A stretch of DNA of 64,000 nt from NCBI GenBank assembly GCA_900073065.1, contig FJOG01000005.1:1107420-1171419 (forward strand), in the 5' to 3' direction. How positions within the stretch are numbered: the stretch's first letter is position 1; each line of letters opens with the position of its first letter. This stretch comes from Phialocephala subalpina. Its lineage: Eukaryota > Ascomycota > Leotiomycetes > Helotiales > Mollisiaceae. The translations under genes were made by a program, and so were the position numbers. Positions 23,494-36,151 of the stretch are shown here, in pieces. The notes under the pieces were generated by a model. The model made no database searches. It had not been told where the DNA came from and saw only the letters and a program-made list of their open reading frames with translations.

Positions 23494-24088
23494 GATTTTG
23501 TGTCGACTGGAGGTGGGGTAATGAAGGTGCCCAGACGAACTCTTTGTCTGGCAGAAATCGGCTGTAGCTGATCTTTCTTCCCCCCAAGGTGGATAGATCT
23601 GTAGTTCGAGCAGAAATAAGCCAAGTAGAAGTGCTTGAGACTTGGTGTCGGATCTTGCAGATTGTACGACCAGTGTTCAGAGGTTATGCGGCCCAGAACA
23701 GAGATGGGTCTCGGCAGAATCCAAGGCGGTGAATTCAGCCATTGCTGCATCGTCAGCAGGCCTGGAGAGCTCTTGTACCACCAGCAGTTTGTTCCTTACC
23801 TCTTCAAAATACGTTTCTCGCACTGTCGCGCTCTTCAGTTGAGATAGGTCCAAGTACGTAAGACTAATTGTCGAACTGCCACTATGGTGTTGATACCGAG
23901 GATGGCATCTTCCCATCATTCCCGACGCGCGGGGCTGTCCGCTCCAACCCCGCAGCTATGTACCGTTTACAAATCATAGGTAGTGGGATAGTGTCAAAGC
24001 ATAGACAGAGCTACCTACTTGCAAGTGAAGGACAACCTCTCTAGATATTGCAGAACAATATACACCATTCGGCATACAGACGACAACC
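23494..24088. promoter_or_regulatory. Divergent promoter region, iminopeptidase/esterase
   Basis: 595 bp between the starts of two oppositely oriented hydrolase genes. It must carry both promoters, but no specific site was identified with confidence. Confidence 0.4.
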
Positions 24089-25621
24089 ATGCCTCTCACA
24101 TCAGACCTCACTATCAACGTTGCCAAATTCGACCCCGCTTCGAACTCCCAGCAGTCAAAGAAACTCAATAATGTATTGATCCAAAATGGGGAATCTGGCC
24201 CAAAATGGTATGAGGTTGGTCTGCCGAGCTCCAATTGCTATCTTCCATATTGATTTCGGCATTGCTATTGTAGGTCGGAGCTCCAAAGTATCGCGAAATG
24301 CGATGGAAAGGAGAGACAGCTTTTCCTGCACCCAAATTACTCCCTCAAGCCATCGATATAAGCATACCTTCCTGCGATTCTGGTCGAGATATACCTTGTC
24401 GACTAATGTACCCATCTGCGAGAAAGACTGAGGAAGAACGCAAGAAGTCCCGGGGGGTGGTTATGCACTTTCATGGCGGAGGATGGGTTGTGAGTGAGAT
24501 GCATTGGGAAGTGTATAACACAGCTGATTGGGGTTATAGCTTGGAGATCAGAATTCGTCGGATCCGTTTATACAAGCTTATGCTGATGCAGGGGATTTAG
24601 CAGTTATCTCTGTGGGGTATCGACATGCTCCGGAAGATCCATTTCCCAAGGGTCCACAGGATTGTTTCGATGCTGGTACGTGTCTAGCTCTGATGAGCCT
24701 CTGGTTGGGTTCGGACAGCACACCGACTGATCAATGCTGATCAGTCTCTAGGCGAGTACTTGTTGAAGAACGCAGAGAGCCAGTATGGAGCTCCGTTGAG
24801 GTTTATAGGTGGAGAGGTCAGTTCATCTCTGTTCTGTCAATTGCTTGCCAAGATTCCATTGATGCTCTAGTTAAGTTAAAGGATTTTAAAATGTAAATCA
24901 TTCCATATGAGTCAAGCACGCTTTCTGATTATCTTGCTCCATTTTCCCCCACAATCTGTCCAGTATTATATGGTCAGTGCTGATGCCCTTAACCTTCTTA
25001 GTCTGCAGGTGCCCACCTCTCACTCCTAACGACCTTTCATCTTCTGAAAAAGTATCCCGATCTCAAGCTATCAGGCTTGCTTCTCCATTATGGATGCTAC
25101 GATTTGACTTGGCTTCCAGCAGCAAAACACTTCGACAGAAACCTCATTTTGAGTTATAAGATCATGGATCACTTTGTGAAGGCCTTCCTTCCTGACATGT
25201 CGCTCGATCAAAGAAAAGATCCGTCTGTATCTCCCTATTACGAACACCTTGAGAAGTTTCGCGGCAGGCTGCCAAGCGCGTTGTTCACGATCGGCACTGA
25301 GGATCCATTACTCGATGATTCTGTGGCGATGGCGACCAAATGGATGATCTTTGGGGGCGAGACTATCTTGAAAGTCTATAGCGGATCTCCTCAGTACGTG
25401 AGAATATGCACTTTATTTGAAGAGATATGGAGAGCCGAGCTCTTCGCGAGTATTGCGGACTCGGCTCCTCTCGGCTCCTCGACTCCCAAATCATACTTCA
25501 AACCGCATACTGATTTATCTATAGTGGTTTCAATCGCTTTCCCCATGAGGCATTGAAGGAGGCCGGGGAAGCGACGGAGGATACGCACACCTATATCAGA
25601 GATTGCTTGGAGAAGCTTTGA
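24089..25621 (+). CDS. Hormone-sensitive-lipase-type alpha/beta hydrolase (esterase)
   Basis: Six exons (24089-24214, 24274-24489, 24540-24675, 24752-24816, 25002-25393 and 25525-25621) give 343 residues. Evidence: an HFHGGGW oxyanion motif, YRHAPEDPFP, the nucleophile Ser in GESAGAH, an Asp in TEDPLLDDS, and a histidine in the final exon (PHGFNRFPHE). This is the HSL/arylacetamide-deacetylase-like family; the likely reaction is hydrolysis of short-chain or xenobiotic esters. No signal peptide is present. The fourth intron is unusually long for this locus (185 bp). The gene appears intact although no single long frame covers it. Confidence 0.88.
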
Positions 25622-26657
25622 CTTGGCGAACAAACATAGAGAGCCGCCTTTGGTAATAGAAGGTCATGTTAAGACTTGCTCAAGGTACTTTTCTATAACA
25701 GCAAGCATTCCGCTGTCAAATCTCAAATTACCATTTGAGGAGACGAATCACGTGAAACTCATTACCTTCAAGTCAAGGATGCTTTAGATTTATCTACGGA
25801 TTTCAGCTGATAATACGCCATCATGTCTTAGATGATGAATGCACCGACCCGGTTCTTGGAAAACATGTCTAGAATCGAAGCCACCATGTTCGTTTATTTG
25901 CTCGACCTACCAATCAACATTTCTAGAGCGCCTTACCCTTGCATTCACTACCTGCTTCCCGGCGCGCGGGATGACGGGTATCGGTCGCTTAGTTAATGGC
26001 AAGGCTTAACATCACGTTCAAGCTATCTTCAATAGCAAGCCGTCGTAGGTATTGAGATGATAAACTGTAACTTTAATGGCCAGTGCCAACAAATACGTCG
26101 AGATGCAGCAAGTACAACTTCAAACTCCAGAATCCCGCTGTTATATCTTATCCTCCTCGTTGTCTCATTTTTGTGCCCGAACCCAGATGTCTCATGGCGC
26201 AAATTGAAGGCGGTGTGCCGCTCTCGGCTCTTATTGAGCTCCCCTTTCGGTTCGCAATAGGATCTCGCTTAGCTCAACGCCACTTCACCCTCAACGATCC
26301 TCAATAGCAACATCGTCAATGCCATTTCTCAATAGCTATCATTTCTCAATAGCACACAGGATCTACAAGATGGCTCAAATTTGCGTCCGTGGGAACTTCT
26401 TCAACTCGATCTTCTTTCTTCTTCCTCCATAATCAACCACGATTTGTACAGGCAACTTCAACGACTTGATCCTGGCGGCATTCAGCAACTTCACTCTACG
26501 TTCTTTGTTCTCGAATACTGCAAATCTCTTCCTTTAGAAGGACTGGTTCCGTCTCACGCACCGATACACCTCCTTGGTCGCAGGCTCATTTGAGTTGGCA
26601 TATCAAGTACAGCTTCCTCCTTCGTAGACCTGCCATACACACAGTCGACTCATCACC
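25622..26657. other. Intergenic region
   Basis: No supportable gene. Contains the 5' region of the pheromone receptor gene. Confidence 0.4.
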
Positions 26658-28696
26658 ATGATTGACTTCCCTCCATACTACAGCCCTCAAGCCAACGCCG
26701 CCAATGCTGTCGCACTCCCTTTCTTCGCCCTCGTTGGTATCCTCATAACCTATCTCCCTCTTTGTTCTTTCTGGACCCACGGCAACGTTCCCGCAGTTAG
26801 CATCGTCATCGCAAACGGTATCTACAACCTCTGGAGCTTCCTCAACCCCATCATCTGGCCCAATGATGATCAGGCTCTGTGGTGGCCAGGATACGGACTC
26901 TGCGATATCGAGGGTCTGCTATCATATCCTGTCGGTATTGCCTTGGCGGCTTCCCTCTGTGCCCTCTCGAAAGGCCTGGCAGCATGCTTAGACACCGAAA
27001 ATGCGAGAGTTCATCAGACAGTAGCTTCGAGACGTCGAAAGATGATCTCTGATGTGGTGTTTTGCTGGGGTATACCTATTCTTCAGCTGGCACTGCACTA
27101 TGTCGTGCAATCTGGCAGATACCAAATCTACCCAGTCTATGGCTGTGCCGATGTCCTCGATAACTCTTGGCCTACGATCATCATCATCCTGATGTGGTTA
27201 CCTTTCTTTACCTTATTGAATATGTACTATGCTGGTAAGTTTGGCTGAGCTCCTCCCCAAAGCTGACATTCACTTACTCGACACAGTACTCTTACTCATC
27301 CGTCTCCGTAAGCACCGCCGAACCATCAGCTCTGCACTGACAAGCAGCGGTTCCGGATTTGGTGCTCGCAAGTACCTCAAGCTCGTCATCATCACCTTGT
27401 CGCTCATAGTGATCTACCTCCCCATACAAATCGTCCTCTTCATGAAAGTTGTCCCAACACAACTTGTCCCATACTCCTGGTCTCGAGTCCATGACCCAAT
27501 CATCTGGAAGCCGATCGAGTATCTACACACAGGAGACTATCCAAATATTCAATACAATGGATGGGCTGGTGTCGGAGTGGCATTCTTGCTGTGGGCGTTT
27601 TTCGGATTCAACGATAATGCGGTCGACACATATCGTTTGTGGATGGTGAAGCTGGGACTTGCACATTTCTGGCCAAGTTTGAAGGACTCTAGGGAGGCGA
27701 GACGAGCAATGAGGAGCAGCAGACGTGGAAGCTCAGTTACGAGAGTTAGTTTGAGCAGCAGTCTTGACTTTGTTGGCAAGGTCATGAAATATTTTGATGG
27801 GGACTCGAGGAGGGCAAGTGATGGCACGACGATTGTTGACAGACAATCTAACAAGTGAGTGTTCCTTGAGCCACTTTCCTAGATCATAGCTAACACTTTC
27901 TAGTGCGTCAAGAAAAGGCTCCCATGGAACTCTGACTGGACTTGTTAGAGTTCATACTGGCTCTACAAACCCAAAGAAGGACAATTCCCAATACTCCTCC
28001 ACAGTTCCGTCAAACTACACAGCATCCGACATCATCGCACCAGCACCACCGACTTTCTCCGAATCTCGCTACCCCATCGAGACATTTGACTTCTCCGTTC
28101 CAGCTCCGGAACCCACTCCTACGCCTCAACGCCCAAACTTCTCAACATTCCGCACACACCTCCACGTTCCTTTCCCGCTTTTCGGTTACCGCTCGACTTC
28201 CTCGCCAGTCGACAACGGAACCCAAACTCAACTCCGAGACCTCGAAGCTCAGTACCCAACTTCATCCAACTTCCCTCGGCGCACCTTTTCCATTCCCGTC
28301 TCAATCCCTGGTGCCGGTACGACTGTGCAGACCAATATTTGGAGCCCCGCACCACTCGCCTCTCCCACCTCGACCACTTCTCATGCGAAGGTAGCACCTA
28401 TGTCCATCAACGAAGAAAGCGACGAAGACATCGACATCGATCCCCTCGCCCCCAAGATGGGTACACGCGCCTACCGCGAACGGGAAAAGCGAGAGATGCA
28501 GCGACGAAGAATGGAAGAGCGACAGCTAGAAAAGGAGAGTGAGAAGATCAATAAGATTATGGCTGATAATGTGAAGGTTGAGTTGGGGATGGAGACTCTG
28601 GGTTGGAATGCCAAGAAGGGCGAGACCAAGGAGGTTGAGGATGTTAGGGTTGTGAAGAGCTTTGAAGTTACGGAGAGTGCTGCTGGTCCATCTTGA
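26658..28696 (+). CDS. ste3: STE3-type G-protein-coupled pheromone receptor
   Basis: Three exons (26658-27234, 27287-27854 and 27904-28696) encode 645 residues. Seven hydrophobic helices occupy roughly residues 15-285. Diagnostic STE3 features are WPNDDQALWWPGYGLCDIE before helix 3 and ALCALSKGLAA. A cytoplasmic tail of more than 330 residues follows, with a Ser/Thr/Pro-rich part and a charged coiled coil (REREKREMQRRRMEERQ). In ascomycetes this class binds the lipid-modified a-type pheromone and signals through a heterotrimeric G protein to the mating MAP kinase pathway; that role is carried over from the family. The start is the first ATG with no upstream alternative. Confidence 0.93.
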
Positions 28697-29172
28697 ATGT
28701 GCTGTACACTGGCGATGGTTTTCGAGGGTGTATTGGGTGGGAAGGACGTGGCGTTCGTGGAGAAGGTGTGAGGATGGGTTCTTCTACACATGGTTGGACA
28801 GAGGGGCGCTGAGCGATTTTGGGCTGTCGTTCTTTACATACTGCTTCTCTTTTGTTTGATTTGTAATTTGAGGAGCGGGGTCTTCTTTCTCCTGTCTCTA
28901 GGCATTGGGATTTCCCGGTCTCGTTTGTAATTTTGGGGGACAGGGAGAGGGAGGAGTTTACTTTCTCGCGTCTTTCATCAGCGGCATTGGCTTTTAGAAC
29001 ACCACGGGCAACCAGGTCTGTACACAAGAGGATAATGCAGCAAGGAATTGAACACTTCATAGGCATTTTCAAAACATGACCACGTGCATGAAAAAGTGTA
29101 ACATCAATCATTTTTCATTCGTTTGCTCCGGCAACCTCATAGCATACTATCTCAGAGTTTGGCGGTCTCAAG
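28697..29172. other. Convergent 3' intergenic region
   Basis: Lies between the tails of the STE3 and superoxide dismutase genes. No gene is seen. Confidence 0.4.
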
Positions 29173-29983
29173 TCAAAGATTGTTCCTCAATCCCGCCAAA
29201 GTCCCAAACACACCTTCCAGCGTACTCTCAAACCGTTCTTCGACCTTCTTCCAGTTAACCACTTTCCAGATCCCCTTTGCATAACTTCCCTTATCATTTA
29301 AATACTGCAACAAATTAGTACTGTAAACATTCATTCTGTAGGACAGAGCGCCGAAGCTGGAAAGTCTCTCAGGAGCGTGCAAGAAGAAGTTTACCTGCAA
29401 ATAATAAGCATGCTCCCACATATCAATCCCCAATAACGGTTTCTTCCCAACAGGAACAATATCCTGATCCTTACTCGTCGTGATCTCCAAGTTCCCACTC
29501 TCGATATCTTGGACTAACCATCCCCACCCTGAACCCTTCAACCCAAGCAACACCGCATTAAACTTCTCCTGAAATTTCTCAACAGACCCAAATCTCGCTA
29601 TCAGTGCAACACACAATTTCGGAGCAGCTGAAGGCTGAGCATTCGGAGAAGAGAACGGTATTAGGTTCTCCCAGAAAATAGAGTGGTTTACGTGTCCTCC
29701 AGCGTTGAACTTGATAGCCTCTTGGAGGTGGAGCTGGGAGACGATGTCGTTTTTGGAGACGGCGGTGGTGAGGGAGGTGAGAGCGGCGTTGAGATTGTTG
29801 ATGTAGGTTTGATGGTGTTTGGTGTGGTGGAGGGTCATGATTTGAGCGCTGATGTGGGGTTCGAGGGCCTGTAAGTGTTAGCATCGAGAAGGGAGGGGTA
29901 ACAAGAGGGGTAGCAGAGGAAGAAGGACGTACATCATGCTTGTACGGCAGATCTGGGAGGGTGTACTTTGCTTGGGCGGCCAT
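29173..29983 (-). CDS. Manganese/iron superoxide dismutase, apparently cytosolic
   Basis: Three exons (complement 29933-29983, 29395-29868 and 29173-29304) give 218 residues. Metal-ligand motifs are present: LEPHIS, GGHVNHSIFW and DMWEHAYYLQ, with the substrate-channel GSGWGWLV. The protein converts superoxide to hydrogen peroxide. It begins MAAQAKYTLPDLPYKHD, directly at the mature-type N-terminus, so there is no mitochondrial presequence and a cytosolic location is inferred. The second intron (29305-29394) is exactly 90 bp and stop-free, so a naive model retains it. Splicing it restores YYLQ-YLNDKG, the expected family sequence. Confidence 0.93.
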
Positions 29984-31059
29984 TTTGGATAACGGAGCGT
30001 TCTTTTGACAGATGTGAACAGAAAGAGTAGTACTGGAGAATGCTGAGAAGAATATATGAAAGGTGAGAAACTCTCGGCTCGGAGGAAGAAGTTCACTCGA
30101 GGCTTGCTAAGCTGCACCTTGATGGGTATCAAGTAGGCAATGAGGGATACTTCTTGGGTTTGTCCTCGGATGAAGATTCATGATTGGATATCAAGCGGTT
30201 CTTCTGAGCAAGTTGCAGGACGGATTGATGAAGCTGCGCAAAGCATCGCAAACTTGCTCATCTGTTGTGATCACACGTGACTGTGATTTTTGAAGTTTGA
30301 ACCTTGGAAGTGAAGATGTAGACGACGAGAAGTTGAACAAGAATAGACAATGAAATTCAAAGAAGAAAATTATACCCTTGTCTCCTTGACATCCTATCCA
30401 ACGGGTGAGTCGAACTTCCTGTCAACTTCTCAAGAAATTGCGACTTCAAGATTTGTTAGCTCATTGGCCTCTTACTTGCTAGTCTATTTGTTCCATTAAC
30501 GCTCGAGATGTCCATCAAGGTTCAAAGTAACTGGAGAGCAGCACTTGCTGGCAATAATCATCGATGCAATTCCATCTTAAATGCATGATGCTTTTTGATG
30601 TCGATGTCGTCTCGAAGCAAAAGAACTTCCCCGCAAGCACAGCCACAGATGCACCACCACAAGTGTGGCAAGTGAGTTCCGCACTGCATCGATTTCCAGC
30701 CATTTCCCCTGAGCCACCTCTTGCTTTGACATTTATTCGTCGATCCAGCTCAAGCCTGAATTCTTTACGAACCTAATTCTGGAGCCTCGTTGGGCTCGTC
30801 CAATTGTTTTGCTTGCAGAGTCAACAACCGATCAGATTACTCCACGTGTGGCTTCTTGGCTGACGACAAGCTTCAAGTTCGCGTCAGTACCAAAGCTTGA
30901 GCTATCAACAAACGCCTTTGTGCCTTGGTCAACGGCTCTGTGACGATGTCGACTTACGAAGACGACCTTATGAAGGTAAGATTATGCTGTTATATATATC
31001 GGAAAGGTAGGTAAAGCTCTTTTTCCTCTCCAAGAAGCTCCAGTCCAGCTTTTCCAGCC
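29984..31059. other. Intergenic region of 1.1 kb
   Basis: No gene is recognised. A TATATATA element at 30991-30998 sits about 62 bp upstream of the phosphatase start and is a plausible TATA box. Confidence 0.45.
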
Positions 31060-32470
31060 ATGTATTCCTCACTCCTCCTTCTAGCTGCTCTCCTAGCCAC
31101 AGGAACCCTCTCTCATTCTCCTAACTCCTACTCCTTCAACCCCCTCCAGCATCTCGCAGGCACGGCACCACCATTTGACCCCCTCGACCCTCCACTCGGT
31201 CCCTCTCCCCCACAAGGCTGCAATGTAACCAGAGCAGCATATCTCGTCCGCCATGCCGCCATCTACGCCAACGACTTCGATTACGAATCCTACATCGAGC
31301 CTTTCGTGCAGAAACTCAACAACACGACAGTGAACTGGTCTACGATCCCCACATTCTCGTTCCTCTCGACATGGCAGAATCCAATCACCGACGCAGAGCA
31401 AGAAATGCTCACAAGGGCTGGGAAGCTTGAAGCTACAAAACTAGGAGTGGACATCGCACAACGGTATCAAAGCTTGAGAACACCAGAGAAGATATGGACA
31501 AGCACCGCAGAGCGAACAGTGAAGAGCGCGAAGTCTCTGACACAAGGACTGGCGGACAACGCGTCAGATATCCAAGTCGTTGAAATCTCAGAAGGAGAGG
31601 AAGAAGGTGCCAATTCTTTGACTCCATACGGAAGCTGTCCCACCTATTCTTCCTCTGCAGGCAGCGATCAAGCTACTGTTCGTCTCCCCACTCTTCCCTG
31701 CCAAACCAAACTGACGAATGCAGACATTCCTGAATCGATACGCTGCACCGATCATGGCACGCTTTAACGCAGAGTCGCCGGCATTCAACTGGACAGCAAC
31801 AGACGTCTACGCCATCTCCCTCCTCTGCGGTTACGAGACCGTTATACGAGGCTCCTCACCCTTCTGTTCCCTCGACATCCTGTCTCCGAACGAATGGCTT
31901 GCTTTCGAATACACCAACGATATTCAATATTTCTATAACACTGGATATGGCTCGCCGGTCTCTGGAGCTATTGGATTCCCTTGGGTGAATGCTACAATGA
32001 ATAGTTTGATGGGAGACCATAATAATACGTCGAATGCTACTACGGATCAGGATTTATACATTTCGTTTACGCATCGAGAGCTACCTCCGACGGTCATCGT
32101 GGCGCTGGGACTTTTCAACAACTCGGCCTATTCTGGAGCGAATAATATCAACGGGACCATGCCACTCAACACCATCAACCACCGCCGAGCTTGGAAATCG
32201 AGTTATTTTTTGACGTTTTTGACGAATATCGCAATCGAGAAGATGAGCTGCGATAGCTACGGGTTCGACGCAGGAACATACTACCGGGTATTGGTCAACG
32301 ACAGTCCGCAGAGTTTGGATGGGTGTGCAGAGGGGCCAGGTGAGAGTTGTGCGCAGGGGAACATGACGAGTTGGTTGAGTCAGAGAGCAGAGGCTGTAGG
32401 CGAGTATGGGACGACGTGCATGGTGGATTATGCGAATAGTACGGATGTGCTTAGTATCTACAACTCCTAG
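31060..32470 (+). CDS. Secreted histidine-phosphatase-family protein (acid phosphatase/phytase-like)
   Basis: Two exons (31060-31677 and 31724-32470, 46-bp intron) give 454 residues. Residues 1-18 are a signal peptide. YLVRHAAIYANDF corresponds to the RHG motif of clade-2 histidine phosphatases, with the nucleophile His kept but Gly changed to Ala and the usual RxP residues absent. SFTHRELPP occupies the place of the HD proton-donor motif. Paired cysteines and more than ten N-glycosylation sequons suit an extracellular protein. It probably acts on phosphomonoesters outside the cell if active. The altered motifs make catalysis uncertain. Confidence 0.82.
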
Positions 32471-33494
32471 ATCCAAGACACTGGGCAATAAATAATGTAT
32501 ATTTCTAAACAGAAATTAGCTTCATTTCCAGAGTCAACCGGTAAGTACCAACTTCATCACCTTTATGTACCAATTCAGTTTTTAAACTCCTCAACTGCTG
32601 TCATTGTACTTCACTCCCCCCAAAGTTCATTCTCTCTTTCTGACTCTAGTCTGTTGCACATCGTAGGGACGGGAGCGCCAAAGACAGCGTTGGAGGGAGG
32701 CGTGATTCCGCTCCTGCCCACCTCCTTGCTCTGTCTTTACTTTTAAGTTGAAATTTCCGATTCGTTTTCAGACACTCGAAGTCATTCAAATTTCGATTTT
32801 TGCTGCACATCGAAAAGTCCAGCGATACTCTGAATATTAACCTCGAAGCTAGGGATAATTCTTGTTGCAAGCCTCATCTTCTCTGCTTTTGTGGGACATT
32901 GAGCGGAAGCATAATGCCCCTCCCCCCTCTCTCTACTGCTCCTTACCCTCAAACATCACAATGTCCCATCTCGTTCCCCAATATTAAAAATCTTTGTTGC
33001 ACATCGAACCTGGCGGGGCGGAGAGTAACCGCAACCAATTTTGATTTGCCACGTGACTATCCCCGATCGGAATTGGTAGGGGAAGTCAGCACGGCTCGGT
33101 ACAAGCACTACCGAAGAGGCTGAAAATGGAATAATCTTCGTATTACTGGCAGTAGTGCAGAGGGTATGTGAGGTGTCGAATTTTAGCTCGTGATCGTCAG
33201 GTCTCAATTAGAATCCCTGTGTTCGAGTGAGCTCTCAAATCGAATTGGAAGTTAGCAATCTCCCCCTACATCACAAGATCACGATTGGGAAACAAAGAAG
33301 TGAACTGTGAATCAGTCATATTACTTCCAGCTTCCAAAATAAATACACCACGAATGCGTCCATACAGTCAATTCTCCCTCCAACGTTCTCCCACAACAAA
33401 AAACTATTACAACCCCCCAAAAATTACATCATCTCATGCATCATTCTTCTCTCCTTTTCTCCCTAAATATTCCTTCTCACATCGATGAAGTGAT
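32471..33494. other. Intergenic region of 1 kb
   Basis: No gene is seen. The words TTGCACATCG/CTGCACATCG recur at about 32653, 32802 and 32998, but the copies are too short to call a repeat family. Confidence 0.35.
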
Positions 33495-34575
33495 TTACAA
33501 TGCAGCAAGGACCGCGAAGCCAGCCATCGCCAAGCTTCCTGCTCCGGCCATGTATTGAGCGGCTCCGTTCGTGACCTATGTGTATCCACTTTAGCTTCTT
33601 GCCTTCTTTATATGAGGACCAAAGGACGGGTGGTAGAAGGAAAAGAAATACGAACCTGTACGGGAGTCGAAGAGGTAGTGACGGTGCTGTTCTTTGATGC
33701 TGAGGTGGTAGCAGCCGCTGTGGTCTTTGCGCTCGAAACACTGGACGAGTGAGTGGCCAAGGTCGATGAAGCAACTAAGAAGGGTGAGTAAGTGGTCAAG
33801 GTTGATGAAAGCATGAGGAAGATGAGGAAGTATCCAAGGTCGACAGATCTACCGAGGAAAGGCAGTAGTCACAGTCGATGCAGCAGCAGTGCTAGAGCTC
33901 GATGTGGCTACAGAGCTCAGGAACCCTGTAGACCTCTTCAAGCTCGTTGAGATATGATCACTCGTAATACTTGTGGAGCTCGAACACACCATCGAGCTTG
34001 TGGATGCCACAAGTGCCGATGATGAGCCGGATGCTGCTGTCGACGAATGACCCGATGAAAGTACTGAAGACGGAGATGAATGGATTGACAAACCGTAGGT
34101 TGCTGATGTTGAGACAGCAGTGGACGATGCAGCGATGGATGTGCTAGCCGGGGTCGAGCTGGTGGCTTCAGATGAAGATGTTGAGGCTGGTGTGCTCGAG
34201 GTGGAGACAGCAGTCGAGGTAGCAGCAAGGACCGATGAGCAGGCTGCTTGGGCGGCAGAGAGGACGGCTGTTTTGCTGTCAGTACACGTTCTTACTCCTT
34301 CAAATCTCGGCCTGAAGGTGGGTGAGGAAAGGGAAGGCGGATATACCCAAAGCCTCAGTTGCACCGCAAGCGGAGAGAACACAAGAGGTAGCAGCAGATT
34401 GGATCGCAGCTTCATTGCTAGCAGAGCATTGGCAGGTCAAATCCGACTCAGAGCAAGTAGTAGCTGAGGTGACGGCAGAGGCGATACATGGCTGGGCGCA
34501 GGTTGGGAGGGTAGACTGAGCTTGTACCATTCCGGACAGAGCCAGAAGGGCAAAGGCGGAGTATGCGTACTGCAT
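33495..34575 (-). CDS. CFEM-domain GPI-anchored surface protein
   Basis: Four exons (complement 34347-34575, 33853-34267, 33656-33740 and 33495-33575) give 269 residues. A signal peptide ends near residue 19 (VQA-QS). The eight-cysteine CFEM domain follows: TCAQPC, ATTC, LTCQC, TSC, SAC and QAAC. A long Ser/Thr-rich stalk leads to a C-terminal hydrophobic tail (AGSLAMAGFAVLAAL) after small residues, fitting GPI attachment. CFEM proteins are fungal-specific and act in haem/iron capture, surface structure or host interaction. The exon 2/3 junction (acceptor at 33741) was chosen because only it keeps the frame. Confidence 0.9.
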
Positions 34576-35601
34576 TTTGCTGGATTGGATTGGATTGGTT
34601 TGGTTTGGAGAGCTTGCCGTAAACGAGTGATGGCAAAGATGGATGGCCGAGATGGAAGATGGATGCTGGGACAAATGTATTTATCTGGATGAGAGGATGG
34701 AAACAAGAGAGGAAGGATCGAAGGAAAAGCGAAGGGAAGGAGCTATATACATGCAAGAGATGAGACCGAGTGAGGAAGACCAGGAACAGGAAAGGATCCA
34801 CTTCTTTACCCGTGGCGATTTAGTTTGCTGCACGACAGTGGCACTGAGCCGTGATCGGGGAAGCATCACGGTCCAGCACGCAGATTACATGGAGGCCCCG
34901 AAGAGACTTGTGTTCCGGTCGTTGTGCCAATGAGGAAGGAGCTCCACGTAGACGCCCTTTTTTGGTCGTGCGGAGAAGCTCTTCAATAATACCCGCAATT
35001 TCGGGGTTGGATCTTCTTGACCTCTCATCTGCATTGTTGGAGGACCACAAACCTGCTCTGTATTACAGACGGAGATCCCCACCCAGATCATGGCAACGAA
35101 GGGGGGAGCCAGACGTCGCGCAATTCGTATTTGGTAGCTGCGATTTGACCAGAGCTCTCGAGGGCCTCGAGGGCCTCGAAGAAACGAAATGCAGGAACAA
35201 GCGAAAGAAAGACACGGGAAAGTGCAAACGACAACAAACCCATACGAGACCACTTAGCAATAAACACGCATCGGGTGGCAAACCACTCTTCCTCCTTCCC
35301 CTCGTTCTAATCTGTGTTCTTCTCCATCCACTGGCTGTGAAGGGTCGTCAGATCCTCTCGCTTGCTTTCGGACCGGCAGCCACCAGACATGGTATAGCGG
35401 GGGCGAAAAGGGGTCTGGGGTAACCTTTAGTGCATGGATATTGATTCGTTTCTGGGGAAAGTGGCGCCAAAGAAACCATTAACCTTACAGTACGAAACTT
35501 TATTTCTGGGTTCAGGGGAGGGAAGTGCCTGCAGTTGGTGGCTCAGCAGCGATTACCGAGGCGAGTGGTTTTGACATCTGATTGTCGATGGTCCGAGGAT
35601 G

Positions 35602-35631
35602 AGCATGGGCATGGGCATGGGCATGGGCATG
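35602..35631. repeat. GCATGG microsatellite
   Basis: Five head-to-tail copies of GCATGG. The complementary strand would read as alternating Ala-His in one frame. Confidence 0.9.
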
Positions 35632-35935
35632 TTCGTATTGATTTTCACGTGTTTTTGGAAACAGGTGGGGATTGGATTGAAACAGGAAAAGGAGTTTGAA
35701 GCTCAATTGTGTGAAGCGCTGAACCCTCTCATTTTAGGGGATATTTAGCTCGGCGTTGGACTGATTTTTGACAGCGACGATCAGGTCCTTCAAACCTTCC
35801 TTCAACAGGTCGTTCCCCTTAATTGGCCACCCCGCATGCCTCTAAACTTTCTTTCATTCCCTGACTAAAAACCTCATAAAAACCTGCAAACATCCTCGAG
35901 CATCGCAGCTTAACCATTCCATTAAACTCATTTCC

Positions 35936-36151
35936 TTGCCCATGAACTCTTCTCCAAATCCCCAGATCTCCGCCGAAGAGATCATGCGACTCATGCGCTG
36001 TGGAGCCATTTCGGTCATCGTGCCCGGGGTTGGCCTGTGGGTCCGGGGAAGGAGGCAAAAAGGTAAGGCGACGCAGGTGGCTGCTGCTTCCGATGCAGGT
36101 CGTTCTTTCTCGGGGATGATTGCGCTTTTTTCGGGGATGAAGCTGTTTTGA
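35936..36151 (+). CDS. Doubtful small protein
   Basis: 71 codons, with a hydrophobic segment (CGAISVIVPGVGLWV) followed by basic residues, which would suit a small membrane protein. There is no supporting neighbour, and overlapping minus-strand frames of similar length exist, so this may be chance. Confidence 0.2.
   Translation: MPMNSSPNPQISAEEIMRLMRCGAISVIVPGVGLWVRGRRQKGKATQVAAASDAGRSFSGMIALFSGMKLF

Noticed and set aside
33849..34415. 188-codon minus frame taken as a separate gene
   Set aside because: It is mainly exon 2 of the CFEM/GPI gene read through the first intron; the spliced model supplies a signal peptide, all eight cysteines and a GPI tail.
35512..35706. Minus frame with alternating Ala-His
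   Set aside because: It is a translation of the GCATGG microsatellite, not a metal-binding peptide.
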